Origin: an uncultured Lachnospiraceae bacterium
GTDB lineage: Bacteria; Bacillota; Clostridia; Lachnospirales; Lachnospiraceae
NCBI GenBank assembly: GCA_910585765.1
Contig: CAJUES010000009.1
Span: forward strand, 18,428 to 82,427
Reading direction: 5' to 3'
Length of the DNA: 64,000 nucleotides
Part shown: piece by piece, positions 43,510 through 52,193 of the stretch
How the letters are laid out: each line of letters starts with the position of its first letter
Position numbering within the stretch: the first letter of the stretch is position 1
Notes under the pieces: model-generated
Database searches by the model: none
What the model was told of the DNA's origin: nothing
The model's input: the letters and a program-made list of their open reading frames with translations, nothing else
Position numbers and translations under genes: made by a program

Positions 43510-44742
43510 TTAGATCCTGACTGCGCCCACTGCCCTGATATTCATCGGGTAGACATTGCTGCTACCCACATATTTTGCGATGTAGTCCACATATCTGTCA
43601 GCCTCTGCAAGCGGTACCAGACACATGATCACACCTGCAAACCCGCCGCCGTGCACACGGCATACACCGTCACCGATCCCCTTCAGGAACAGCTCTGTGA
43701 GTGCGAGCGTCAGCGTGATCTTCTGCTCCTTGCAGTCCTGCAGCGAATAACAGTTCTGCAGAAGCTCCCACGAGGAAGTGCCTGACTCGCCGACAAGCCG
43801 CAGCACTGTGTCGATATCGTCCGACTCGATGGCAGCCGCCATCTCGTCCACTCTGCGGTTCTCCTCAAAGAAATGGATCGATCGCAGCACCGCCCTGTCG
43901 TTTGGTATCTCGTTCACATGAGCGAGCAGGGCATCGAGATCCGACTCACACAAAAGCTCCACGCCAAGAACCTTTGCCGCCTCCTTCATCTCGTTGGGAA
44001 TCCCGGAATACTCCGCGCTCAGGTCCGCATGTCCCTTTCCAGTGTTTACGATCACAAGACGGTAGCCCTTCTTCTCAAAAGAGAATGAAAGCGGTCTGTA
44101 CTCCGGCTGGCTTCCGTTCGAAAAATCAAAGAGCACCGGACCGCCCACCGCACATGCCATCTGGTCCATCATGCCTGACGCCTTGTTCCAATACACATTC
44201 TCGGAATACTTGCCGATCTTTGCATAGTCGGTACAGCTCATCGCGCCATCGTTGAAGAAATGGTTGACGATCGTGCACACAAGCATCTCAAACGACGCCG
44301 ACGAACTGACGCCCGCTGCCGCGATCACATTCGTAGATACGTAAGCGTCAAATCCGCCGACTTTGAATCCAAACTTTTGTGCGCCCTCCATCATACCGGC
44401 GAGAAGGGACTCTGTGCCGCCGCCCTTTACAACACTGTCAAGCTTTTCGATATCCACAACGATCTCCTTATCATAGCCTTCGCTTGTGATGTGGATGACG
44501 CTGCTGTCGTTTGGCTGTGCCGCGCCGACCGTATCAAGGTCTATGCTGCCTGCGATGACCTTTCCGCCGTTGTGGTCTGTGTGGTTGCCGATGATCTCTG
44601 TTCTTCCGGGCGCTGAGAAAAATTCGGCCTCGTCATGACCATATTTTTTCCTGAAATTCTCCGCCAGCGCATTGAGACGCTCTGCGCTCTTTGCGCTCTC
44701 CCCGTACACTTTTTCCAGTCTTTCGCTGCTTGGGATATGCAT
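43510..44742 (-). CDS. Galactokinase-family GHMP kinase
   Basis: The 410-residue GHMP kinase has FFSAPGRTEIIGNHTDHNGG (classical GalK has GRVNLIGEHTDYNGG), the phosphate loop AAAGVSSSASFEMLV (GLSSSAS-like) and motif 3, VCRVHGGGFAGVIMC. It probably phosphorylates galactose or a related sugar in the Leloir pathway, but the changed first motif leaves specificity open, so no symbol is given. AAGGAGGA precedes the ATG. No galT or galE is adjacent. The upstream gene is a putative esterase, 59 bp away. Confidence 0.82.
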   Translation of the reverse strand: MHIPSSERLEKVYGESAKSAERLNALAENFRKKYGHDEAEFFSAPGRTEIIGNHTDHNGGKVIAGSIDLDTVGAAQPNDSSVIHITSEGYDKEIVVDIEKLDSVVKGGGTESLLAGMMEGAQKFGFKVGGFDAYVSTNVIAAAGVSSSASFEMLVCTIVNHFFNDGAMSCTDYAKIGKYSENVYWNKASGMMDQMACAVGGPVLFDFSNGSQPEYRPLSFSFEKKGYRLVIVNTGKGHADLSAEYSGIPNEMKEAAKVLGVELLCESDLDALLAHVNEIPNDRAVLRSIHFFEENRRVDEMAAAIESDDIDTVLRLVGESGTSSWELLQNCYSLQDCKEQKITLTLALTELFLKGIGDGVCRVHGGGFAGVIMCLVPLAEADRYVDYIAKYVGSSNVYPMNIRAVGAVRI

Positions 44743-44801
44743 CTTGCTATTCCTCCTTGTTTTTCGCTTTTTCTATTTTTTTCTATATATGTATTTAAAT
44801 A

Positions 44802-45596
44802 TTATACATCAAACTGTTTCAAAATCCAATCAATTCCTTTTGCGATCCGCAGATCCGGCTCCGAAAAATGACCGCCCTGATTCCACTCGAGAATGCCCTC
44901 TGCATTGCCCTGCTCCCCGCAGAGCAGCCTGTACACTGTTTTCGTATTGTCGCCAACTGCCGCCAACTGTCTGTTTTTCGTCTTTTCCTCCCTGTCCCCA
45001 AGGCTCAGATAGATATAATTTCCCCCGCCCGCACGATCTGCCGCCGCCCTCTGAACGTAGTCAAGCCAGCCCTCGTACCACAGGGAACCGGAGCAGCTGA
45101 CCGCACCTGCAAACAGATCACACTCACAGTATACCCACAGACCAAACAGCCCTGCAAGCGAATATCCGACCGAAAAACGGGCAGTTTCGGACACATTTTT
45201 CTCGACATACGGAATGCAGTCGTGCAAAAGCCACTCCAGCGTGCCGTCCGCCTTGCCGCCAAAAGCATCCCTGCCAAAGACCGCCGGCGCCGCCCACGGC
45301 GAAAAGGCATCATTCCAGTTTTCGACCTCGTACGCCGCCAGGATAAAGGCGCCGGGCGATACAGCTCCATCTGATCCCTGCGCATCCGGCGTCCGCCTTT
45401 TTGATATCCAGCTCTCTAGATAAGACACTGCCGCCTCGGCCGACGCCCTGTCCTCCTCTCCTACACCCCAGTAAAACACCGGCAGGCGGTGATCCTTCCC
45501 CGTCACTCCCTTTCTGCCGCTGCCCGCAATATCGCCGTGTTCATATATGTGACAGGTTTTATTCTGTATCGATACTGTCGTCAATCCGCTCATCAT
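44802..45596 (-). CDS. Putative alpha/beta-hydrolase esterase
   Basis: The 264-residue protein has a nucleophile elbow GYSLAGLFGLW in the family of Fes/IroE/YbbA-type esterases. A late FSEP stretch contains the presumed His (NQGGHFSEPD), and an Asp is likely in SLGDREE. The sequence CSGSLWYEGW after the nucleophile also fits that family. There is no signal peptide, so it would act in the cytoplasm. The substrate is unknown. It lies between the CoA-transferase and galactokinase-family genes on the same strand. Confidence 0.7.
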   Translation of the reverse strand: MMSGLTTVSIQNKTCHIYEHGDIAGSGRKGVTGKDHRLPVFYWGVGEEDRASAEAAVSYLESWISKRRTPDAQGSDGAVSPGAFILAAYEVENWNDAFSPWAAPAVFGRDAFGGKADGTLEWLLHDCIPYVEKNVSETARFSVGYSLAGLFGLWVYCECDLFAGAVSCSGSLWYEGWLDYVQRAAADRAGGGNYIYLSLGDREEKTKNRQLAAVGDNTKTVYRLLCGEQGNAEGILEWNQGGHFSEPDLRIAKGIDWILKQFDV

Positions 45597-45649
45597 TCTT
45601 TTACTTCCTATTTACCATTTTTATCATTTTGTTTTCCGTTTTGCACGTT

Positions 45650-46996
45650 TTAATACTTGTTTGACCGTCTCCAGATCTTCCGCAATTCTGCCTCTCTGAT
45701 CAGATCCTCCCTGAAATCGGGGTGCGCGATCGAGATGAGTCCCTCCGCCCGCTCCCACGTGGAGCGCCCTTCGAGGTTGATCACGCCATACTCGGTCGCC
45801 AGGAAGTAGATCTGGCTCCGGGGCGAAGTGATGATATCCCCGTCAAACTGCGGTCGGATGCGGGAGTGGTACACGCCCTCCCTATCCCTGTACACCGAAC
45901 TCATACAGATAAACGCCTTGCCGCCCCTCGACGCAGAGGCTCCCACGAGAAAATCAAGCTGCCCGCCTGTGCCGCTGATCTGTCTCGAGCCGGAGCTCTC
46001 CGCCGCGACCTGACCGTACAGATCGACCGACACACAACTGTTGATGGACACCATATTGTCGATCTGGGCGATGACACTCGGTCTGTTGACATACTCCAAC
46101 GGATACGCCGCGATGCCATGATTGTCATCCACCCACTCGTACAGCTCCGGAGAACCGATCGCGCAGCCAAACACACCTTTTCCCCTGTCAATCTTTTTCT
46201 TCCTGTTCGTCAGCTTTCCCGCCCTGTACATGCTCAGGTACGCATCCGAGCAAAGCTCCGTGTGCATCCCCAGATCCCTGAGATCCGACTCCGCGATCAA
46301 CTCCCCCACCGCGTTCGGCATGCTGCCAATCCCCAGCTGCAGTGTCGCGCCATCCACGATATAGGGCAGGATGTTCTGCGCGATCTTTCTGTCGATCTCC
46401 GTAGGCCTGAACGTCTTTAGGACCGCGAGCGGTTCGTGCTCCCCCTCCACGATATAATCAACATCGGAAATGTGGATGCACTCATCATACCCGCCGTGTA
46501 TGATCGGAAGATTCTCATTTACCTCCACGATCACGATATCCGCTGTCCGCGTGATCGGCGCGGCTACACCCGTGTTGACGGAAAAATTGAAATATCCGTG
46601 CCGGTCCATCGGCGCAACGCTCACCATCACGACATTGACTTTCAGGAAATATTCATAGTACGCGGCATTGTTGTGAAAGACCATAGGGATAAAATAGCAC
46701 AGCCCTCTGTCGCACAGACTCCGCTCATACGAAGAACAGTGCCAGCTGTGATAGGTGAAATGCTCCTGGCTCTCGTCGCACTCCGCCACCTCGATCGGAC
46801 CTGCTATGATCAGATTCCCGCGAATCTTCACATCAAAGAGCTCATCCCTGCGCTTTGCCAAAGCCCTGTCCAACAGCACAGGCATGCCGAGATTGCTCGT
46901 GTAATCCACCCAGTCGCCACTCTTTACCACCTGTACCGCCTCGTCGGGGGTGACAAGCTTCGCGCTGTACGCTGTCTGGAAATCGTGCAGCATCAC
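45650..46996 (-). CDS. Butyryl-CoA:acetate / 4-hydroxybutyrate-type CoA-transferase
   Basis: The 448-residue protein belongs to the acetyl-CoA hydrolase/transferase family. Visible marks are DEAVQVVKSGDWVDYTSN, LQLGIGSMPNAVG, GMHTELCSDA (the Glu is the probable catalytic residue that forms the CoA thioester) and GTGGQLDFLVGASASRGGKA. In butyrate-forming Lachnospiraceae such enzymes swap CoA between butyryl-CoA and acetate. The related 4-hydroxybutyrate enzyme cannot be excluded by reading. No butyrate-pathway genes are adjacent. Confidence 0.82.
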   Translation of the reverse strand: MMLHDFQTAYSAKLVTPDEAVQVVKSGDWVDYTSNLGMPVLLDRALAKRRDELFDVKIRGNLIIAGPIEVAECDESQEHFTYHSWHCSSYERSLCDRGLCYFIPMVFHNNAAYYEYFLKVNVVMVSVAPMDRHGYFNFSVNTGVAAPITRTADIVIVEVNENLPIIHGGYDECIHISDVDYIVEGEHEPLAVLKTFRPTEIDRKIAQNILPYIVDGATLQLGIGSMPNAVGELIAESDLRDLGMHTELCSDAYLSMYRAGKLTNRKKKIDRGKGVFGCAIGSPELYEWVDDNHGIAAYPLEYVNRPSVIAQIDNMVSINSCVSVDLYGQVAAESSGSRQISGTGGQLDFLVGASASRGGKAFICMSSVYRDREGVYHSRIRPQFDGDIITSPRSQIYFLATEYGVINLEGRSTWERAEGLISIAHPDFREDLIREAELRKIWRRSNKY

Positions 46997-47026
46997 ATCA
47001 CACTCCGTTCCACTCTTATTAACTCA

Positions 47027-47488
47027 TTAATAGGAAATCTTTTTTCTGCCAAATATTCTGTTCAGCGAGTCCTCCACACTCCTCAGAGACTCCACCGCAT
47101 CATTCAGATTCGCCATCGTCCTGGAAAGTTCCTTTGTGTCCAGCCCGCTGATGGCATCGTTCAGCGCCTCAACGTCTACCTCATCCAGCGTCTCCACAGC
47201 CTGCTCCATCATCGCAGCAACCTGCTCCAGATCTACATCCTCCAGGGACTCCCTGACCTGTCTGAGCGTCTCGTTGACATTCTCGACATCCACCGCCGCA
47301 GCCTGATCCAAAACGGGCTGCACCTGCATCATGATCCCTTTTGCCTGCTCGAGCAGATATGCGCCGCCCGCAAGCAGCAAGATCGTCAGCGCCGAGGTAA
47401 TCAGACACATGATCCTGGTAAACAGGAGCTCTCTGCGGAGTTTCCTGATCAGTTTCTCGCTCTCCCCGACGGTCTGTTGTTCATTCAT
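47027..47488 (-). CDS. Small membrane protein with coiled-coil tail
   Basis: The 153-residue product has one helix near residues 24-48 (TRIMCLITSALTILLLAGGAYLL) and then an acidic, heptad-like region with repeated Val-Glu/Asp units (DVENVNETLRQVRE; DLEQVAAMMEQAVETLDE; DVEALNDAISGLD). The end is basic. It resembles the methyl-accepting or methyl-like coiled coils found beside membrane complexes, but no family was recognised. It lies upstream and opposite to the CheX-receiver gene. Confidence 0.55.
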   Translation of the reverse strand: MNEQQTVGESEKLIRKLRRELLFTRIMCLITSALTILLLAGGAYLLEQAKGIMMQVQPVLDQAAAVDVENVNETLRQVRESLEDVDLEQVAAMMEQAVETLDEVDVEALNDAISGLDTKELSRTMANLNDAVESLRSVEDSLNRIFGRKKISY

Positions 47489-47596
47489 CGCTATGCTCTC
47501 CTTCTCTTTCGTTTCATGGCATTTTGTCTATCATATCACATTTTGATATGAAAATGTAGATATTTCACAAAAAATATAAAATAAACAAAATAATAG

Positions 47597-47625
47597 TTGT
47601 TAAATATTCAATATTTATGTAAAAT
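47597..47625 (+). promoter_or_regulatory. Promoter of the CheX-receiver gene
   Basis: TTGTTA (47597-47602) and TAAAAT (47620-47625) are 17 bases apart in an AT-rich stretch, 34 bp before the start codon at 47659. Confidence 0.6.
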
Positions 47626-47658
47626 AAATATAAAAAGGACAGAGAGGTGCGAATTGAT

Positions 47659-48957
47659 ATGTTTACACAACTATTTAGCAACTATTTAGCAGAGCACTCC
47701 GTGATAACAACAGAGCAGAGAAACTCTTTCCAGAAAGAGATCCAGGAGACCCGTGTCAAGCTGGGAACGATCGCTGTCGCAGAGGGTCTGCTGACAGTGG
47801 AACAGGCCGAGGAAATCAACCACCAGCAGACACAACAGGACCGCCGCTTCGGAGACATCGCGGTCGAACTCAACTACCTGAAAGAGGAACAAGTGTCAGC
47901 ACTCCTTGGCAAACAGGGTGACGATGCCATGAAATTCATCCAGCTGCTGGTCGACACCGCCGGATTGACCATGGAGACTGTTGCCGAGCACCTGAACGGC
48001 TTCCAAAAGGCGAACGGCTTCACGGATGCGGAGCTCGAGGCAGTCAAAAAAGACGACTTTGAGTCCATCATTCCCCTCTTTGCCACAGTGCGGGATTCGA
48101 ACATCACAGACCTTGCCGGCCTTGTCATGCGCAATCTCACAAGGTTTGTCACCAACAATTTTTATTTCGGCAGAATGAGAAAAGCTTCCGCGTATTCCTA
48201 CAGCATGCTTGCCGGGCAGAAATCCGTCGGTGACTCCGATATCTTCCTCGGGTTCAGTGCCACCAACGAGCTTGACGGTATCATCAAGCTCGCCAAAAAC
48301 TATGCGAAAACGGTCGCGGTCACAAGCAGTGACGAAGTTTACGACGCCGTCTGCGAATTCGCGAACCTGAACAACGGTCTCTACGACTCCGTGCTCAGCG
48401 ACGATGATATTTTCATCGAAATGGTTCCGCCGGAAGTGTATCTGAACCAGCAAATATCGGGAAATGCTTACTACATGCCCGTCTACATCGATGACTCGGA
48501 GTTTGACCTGATCATATCGACAGACGCCGCCTTTGTTCCTGGGGAAAGACCGCACACGCTGAACCTGAAAAAGACAGATCTCCAGGTAGACACCTCCAGG
48601 TCGCTGCCCACGGTCCTTGTCGTTGACGACTCTTCCCTGATCCGGAAGGTGCTCATCAAGATGCTCAACGAGAACGGCTATCAGGTAGTGGGTGAAGCGG
48701 CAAACGGCGCAGAGGGTGTGGAATTGTACAAGGAACTTGAGCCGGATTATGTGACGCTCGACATCACAATGCCCGTGATGGACGGTGTGACCGCGCTGAA
48801 TCTCATCAAAGAATATGATCCGGAAGCCACAGTCGCCATGATCTCCGCTGCCGGTCAGAAAGATAAGCTCATGCAGGCGCTCAAGGCAGGTGCCGAGCTG
48901 TTCTTCACCAAACCGTTCAACGAACATGAAGTCGTATCCGGTCTGAGAAGCTGTTAA
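47659..48957 (+). CDS. CheX-like phosphatase fused to a response-regulator receiver
   Basis: The protein has 432 residues. Residues about 1-75 look like the MshEN/GspE N-terminal domain (LGTIAVAEGLLTVEQAEEI, then FGDIAVELNYLKEEQV). Residues about 140-290 form a CheC/CheX-type domain with the active-site signature DAVCEFANLNNG (DxxxExxNxxxG). Residues about 310-432 are a receiver, with VLVVDDSSLIRKVL, phospho-Asp in YVTLDITMPVMDG and a Lys in FFTKPFN. A phosphatase and its likely substrate are in one chain. No chemotaxis genes are near. GAGAGG sets the ATG at 47659. Confidence 0.82.
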   Translation: MFTQLFSNYLAEHSVITTEQRNSFQKEIQETRVKLGTIAVAEGLLTVEQAEEINHQQTQQDRRFGDIAVELNYLKEEQVSALLGKQGDDAMKFIQLLVDTAGLTMETVAEHLNGFQKANGFTDAELEAVKKDDFESIIPLFATVRDSNITDLAGLVMRNLTRFVTNNFYFGRMRKASAYSYSMLAGQKSVGDSDIFLGFSATNELDGIIKLAKNYAKTVAVTSSDEVYDAVCEFANLNNGLYDSVLSDDDIFIEMVPPEVYLNQQISGNAYYMPVYIDDSEFDLIISTDAAFVPGERPHTLNLKKTDLQVDTSRSLPTVLVVDDSSLIRKVLIKMLNENGYQVVGEAANGAEGVELYKELEPDYVTLDITMPVMDGVTALNLIKEYDPEATVAMISAAGQKDKLMQALKAGAELFFTKPFNEHEVVSGLRSC

Positions 48958-48966
48958 AAAAGTATG

Positions 48967-48985
48967 TCTGGGTGCCCGTGTGCAT
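48967..48985. repeat. Dispersed repeat, partial copy
   Basis: TCTGGGTGCCCGTGTGCATA matches the right arm of the 20.7-kb repeats and runs straight into the terminator at 48986. Confidence 0.65.
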
Positions 48986-49016
48986 AAAAGGGGAGTCGTG
49001 AGACGCCCCTTTTTTT
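48986..49016 (+). terminator. Terminator of the CheX-receiver gene
   Basis: AAAAGGGG-A-GTC, loop GTGA, GAC-G-CCCCTTTTTTT forms a strong stem with a T-run, 29 bp after the stop codon. Confidence 0.8.
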
Positions 49017-49055
49017 GTGTAATAGACTCTTGAATTATTCAGCGTGTTTTGCGCT

Positions 49056-50180
49056 CTAGAGCGTAAAATGTTCCACGTCATCGAGAAGCCGCTGCCATGC
49101 ATCTTCGTGCTCCACATAGTAGATCGGGCACTTCTTTCCGCCACAGTCATAGTGGCGCAGGATATCCTTCGACTCCAGATCATATTTATCCGTCAGCCAT
49201 GCAAGCATCTCGATCAGCGAATCATATGTCTCCTGCGTGAACGAACCGTCCTTCTCCAGATAACAGCACTCGATCGAGATCGAGTCCCCGTTTCGCTCTA
49301 CCACGGCGTACGCTTCCTCATCCAGGGGAATGCACTGCACGATCTCACCCTCATAGCCGATGATAAAATGCGCACTCGCAGCCCGCTCATGCGTCTGCCC
49401 AAGACTCTCAAAATAGCTCCTGTTCTGCGCCGCTGACGTTCCCGGATTCGCCGTGTAATGTACAAAAATATTGTTTACCTCCTCGAGCTTCGTCCCGGGT
49501 CGGTTATACTCGCTGACAGTGAGAAAATCCTCCCTGATCTGCGGCTTTTTTTCCCTCTCATCCACGAGCGGAAGCTCCTCCTCAACAGACGGCTTCTGCG
49601 TCCTGTCCTCTTTTATCACAGGGCTTTTCTGCATACTCTGATAAAAATTTTTTCCCATGAAGACGATCGCCGCAGTCATTGCCGCGATCCACATAAAAGC
49701 CAGAATCTGATTGACCCTGGCACGCCGTCCTGGTTTCTTCTTTCTTGATGTCTGTGTTTTTGCGCCTGTCCTTGGGTTTACCGGTCTAATGTTTCCGGTG
49801 CGCACCGAGCCTGCCGATCCCGCACTGCGCATCTGCACTGTTCTGACGTTTCCCGCCCGGACATTTCCTGACCGCGGCACCCCTGCCTGGCGCACATTCC
49901 TTGGCCGCGCTGTCCGGGTCGGTCTTGTGTTTCCCGTACTCACCGTACCTGCCGATCCCTGATATCCAAAACCAGCATTTCCTGCCCTGACCGCACCTGC
50001 CTGCCTTGCGTTTCCTGCCGTTGTCCTGTTATGACCTGATGCATTTCCCCTTCTGTGCATTTCGGATCTGGTCTGTGCGCTCGATCTCCTCGGTCTGGTC
50101 TGTCCGCCCCGCACACTTGCAGGCGAACTCACCACCTCCCACAGTTCCAGTTCCTGACTCTGCCGTGCCTGATTCCCCAT
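49056..50180 (-). CDS. N-acetylmuramoyl-L-alanine amidase (Amidase_2) with basic repeat-rich N-terminus
   Basis: The 374-residue enzyme cleaves the bond between muramic acid and L-Ala. Its first 150 residues are a basic cytoplasmic stretch with recurring AGN-R, RTG and R-N-V-R-A units. A membrane helix follows (ILAFMWIAAMTAAIVFM, about 165-182), then the amidase domain: IFVHYTANPGT (first His), ERAASAHFIIG (second His) and ILRHYDCGGKKCPIYY near the C-terminus. The ATG at 50180 was chosen because AGGAGAA lies six bases upstream; a GTG six codons earlier is less likely. The gene converges with the CheX-receiver gene. Confidence 0.85.
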   Translation of the reverse strand: MGNQARQSQELELWEVVSSPASVRGGQTRPRRSSAQTRSEMHRRGNASGHNRTTAGNARQAGAVRAGNAGFGYQGSAGTVSTGNTRPTRTARPRNVRQAGVPRSGNVRAGNVRTVQMRSAGSAGSVRTGNIRPVNPRTGAKTQTSRKKKPGRRARVNQILAFMWIAAMTAAIVFMGKNFYQSMQKSPVIKEDRTQKPSVEEELPLVDEREKKPQIREDFLTVSEYNRPGTKLEEVNNIFVHYTANPGTSAAQNRSYFESLGQTHERAASAHFIIGYEGEIVQCIPLDEEAYAVVERNGDSISIECCYLEKDGSFTQETYDSLIEMLAWLTDKYDLESKDILRHYDCGGKKCPIYYVEHEDAWQRLLDDVEHFTL

Positions 50181-50426
50181 AAGTACTTCTCCTATCACAA
50201 TAGACGTTTATCCGTTGCAAAATAATTCAGACTTATAAACTTGCCCTATACATATTAGACGCTCTGAAATCCCAAAATGTTGCATCAAAAAATATTAATT
50301 TTTTATAAACTCACACTTTGAACTTCATCGCCCTTATACTATAATATAACATTATATAACATCAGGCTCTAAATTTCATCTAAAATTTTCAAAAATTATG
50401 AAAATATTTATGATTTGTGCTTCTCC

Positions 50427-51392
50427 CTACTTTCTCACCTCATATCCCAATCCCCTCACCAGCGCATGATCCGTCGCAACCGTGATGCCTGCTGTCGTGA
50501 GCATATCGCCCGATATCGCTGCGTTGGCACCGCTCTTGAAGCATTTCGCTCCCTTGTCACCCACAAGACCGCGGCCTCCGGCAAGCCGGATATCTCCGTC
50601 AGGTATGATAAAACGAAATAGCGCAACAATGCGGCAGAGCTCGTCATTGGTGAGGATCCGATTGTTTTCGCAGGGTGTTCCTTCGATCGGATTCAGCAGA
50701 TTGACAGGCACCGACTTCACGCCGAGGTCTCTTAGTGTCAGCGCCATATCGATCCTGTCCTCCATCGTCTCGCCCAGCCCCATGATGCCGCCAGAACACA
50801 CACTGAGCCCTGCGCTCATTGCCGCCCTCAATGTCTCGATCTTCTCGTCATAGGTATGTGTCGTGCAGACCTTGGGGAAATACGCCCGGGATGTCTCCAG
50901 GTTGCAGTGCACTCTCGAGGCACCCGCATCCTTTAGCTTCCGAAACTGCTCTTCCGCTAACAGACCAAAGGACACGCAGACGTCAATGTCGGTCTGCCTG
51001 CGGATCTCCCGGATGCTCCCGCATGCCTGTTCAACCTCCTCATCGCTCAGACGCCTTCCCGATGTGACGATGGAATAGCGGAGCACACCCTGTTCCTGGT
51101 TCTGCCTGGCACCCTCCAGGAGCACCTCTGTCGCCAAAAGAGGATATGCCTGTTGACAGTTCGTATGATAATGGACACTCTGTGCGCAGTATTTGCAATC
51201 CTCCGAACACCGACCGCACTTGCCGTTGATGATCGTGCACATATCAAACCGGTTCCCACACATAGTTTCTCTGATCCGATTGGCTGCTGCTGTCAATTCC
51301 TCCAGCGGTTCCTCTGCAAGCAATAGTGCCTCGTCCCTTGTCACACAACTGCCCGCATATACCTTTTGTTCAAACTCTTTTGTGATACACAT
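50427..51392 (-). CDS. bioB: Biotin synthase
   Basis: This 321-residue radical-SAM enzyme inserts sulfur into dethiobiotin. Motifs: GRCSEDCKYCAQS (CxxxCxxC cluster), the Arg/Cys residues around VHCNLETSRAYF, GGIMGLGETMEDRI, and NLLNPIEGTPCE. The start at 51392 has GGAGGG seven bases upstream; an in-frame ATG further 5' would lie within the BirA operator and promoter. No other bio genes are in the window. Confidence 0.93.
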   Translation of the reverse strand: MCITKEFEQKVYAGSCVTRDEALLLAEEPLEELTAAANRIRETMCGNRFDMCTIINGKCGRCSEDCKYCAQSVHYHTNCQQAYPLLATEVLLEGARQNQEQGVLRYSIVTSGRRLSDEEVEQACGSIREIRRQTDIDVCVSFGLLAEEQFRKLKDAGASRVHCNLETSRAYFPKVCTTHTYDEKIETLRAAMSAGLSVCSGGIMGLGETMEDRIDMALTLRDLGVKSVPVNLLNPIEGTPCENNRILTNDELCRIVALFRFIIPDGDIRLAGGRGLVGDKGAKCFKSGANAAISGDMLTTAGITVATDHALVRGLGYEVRK

Positions 51393-51407
51393 CTCTGATC
51401 CCTCCAA

Positions 51408-51437
51408 TGTCAACTTTGTACACATTATAGGTTAACA
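51408..51437 (-). promoter_or_regulatory. BirA-type operator over the bioB promoter
   Basis: TGTCAAC (51408-51414) and GTTAACA (51431-51437) are separated by 16 bases, the layout of BirA operators (TGTTAAC-N15/16-GTTAACA) with one mismatch. On the minus strand a perfect TATAAT (51424-51429) lies in the spacer, so BirA-biotinyl-AMP would block the promoter. Confidence 0.8.
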
Positions 51438-51467
51438 ACAATGGCATCAAAAGTCAAGTGATCAAAT

Positions 51468-51507
51468 AGCTTTTGCTGACATGCTTCCCCGGGGGTGCCC
51501 GTATGCA
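51468..51507. repeat. Dispersed repeat, partial copy
   Basis: AGCTTTTGCTGACATGCTTC then GGGGGTGCCCGTATGCA matches the 20.7-kb family from the central stem-loop to the right end. It abuts the nitroreductase terminator. Confidence 0.7.
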
Positions 51508-51511
51508 TCAG

Positions 51512-51542
51512 AAAACCTGTCCTTTGCAGTTGGACAGGTTTT
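51512..51542 (-). terminator. Terminator of the nitroreductase gene
   Basis: AAAACCTGTCC and GGACAGGTTTT form a perfect 11-bp stem with a T-rich end on the minus strand, 8 bp past the stop codon at 51550. Confidence 0.75.
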
Positions 51543-51549
51543 CCACACA

Positions 51550-52098
51550 TTACACAAACTTCACAAGCTCATCCGCACTCTTTCTCTTAGGCGCAGCAGG
51601 CTCCTCGTCGGCAAATCCCACTGCCACGAGCGCCGCTACCTTCTGTCCCTCCTCGATGCCGATGATCTCCGCCACCTTCGCCTCGTCAAAGATGCCCAGA
51701 ATGACAGCACCTACACCTTTGTCATGTGCCGCAAGACAGAATGTCTGTGTCGCGAGACCCGCGTCGAACACTTCCCAGCGGTCCTCCTTCGACGTCGTGT
51801 ACGATCCGTCTCTCTCAAAACCGCTCCTGCCATGTACCATGTTGACTACGACGAGCGCGGCACAGTTCTTGATGATCCCGTTATTGTGCTCAAATCCAAG
51901 TGTTGCCTCCTCCGCGATCTTTGCCTTGATCTGCGCATTCTCGATCACCACATACCGCGTCACCTGTGTGTTCTTCCATGACGGTGCATAGGATGCCGCC
52001 GCCACGATCTCCTGCATAGTCTCATGCGGAATCTGCTCTGCCTTAAACTTTCTGATGCTTCTCCTTGTCTCGATACACTTGATCGCCTCCATGATCAT
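51550..52098 (-). CDS. Nitroreductase-family flavoprotein
   Basis: The 182-residue FMN enzyme shows the family start CIETRRSIRKFKAEQIPHET, the FMN-contact AASYAPSWKNTQ, VVIENAQIKAK, and the late GVGAVILGIFDEAKVAEIIG and GFADEEPAAPKR. Such enzymes reduce nitro or quinone compounds with NAD(P)H. The true substrate is unknown. An ATG two codons in is an alternative start. It is followed by a clear terminator. Confidence 0.88.
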   Translation of the reverse strand: MIMEAIKCIETRRSIRKFKAEQIPHETMQEIVAAASYAPSWKNTQVTRYVVIENAQIKAKIAEEATLGFEHNNGIIKNCAALVVVNMVHGRSGFERDGSYTTSKEDRWEVFDAGLATQTFCLAAHDKGVGAVILGIFDEAKVAEIIGIEEGQKVAALVAVGFADEEPAAPKRKSADELVKFV

Positions 52099-52193
52099 AC
52101 CTCTCTTTCGTTTTTTACGCGCTGATACAAAGGAGCTTTACCACTATGTAATCAGCGGTGCTGCGGGCAGATAAAACTGCCCCGTGTTCAAAG

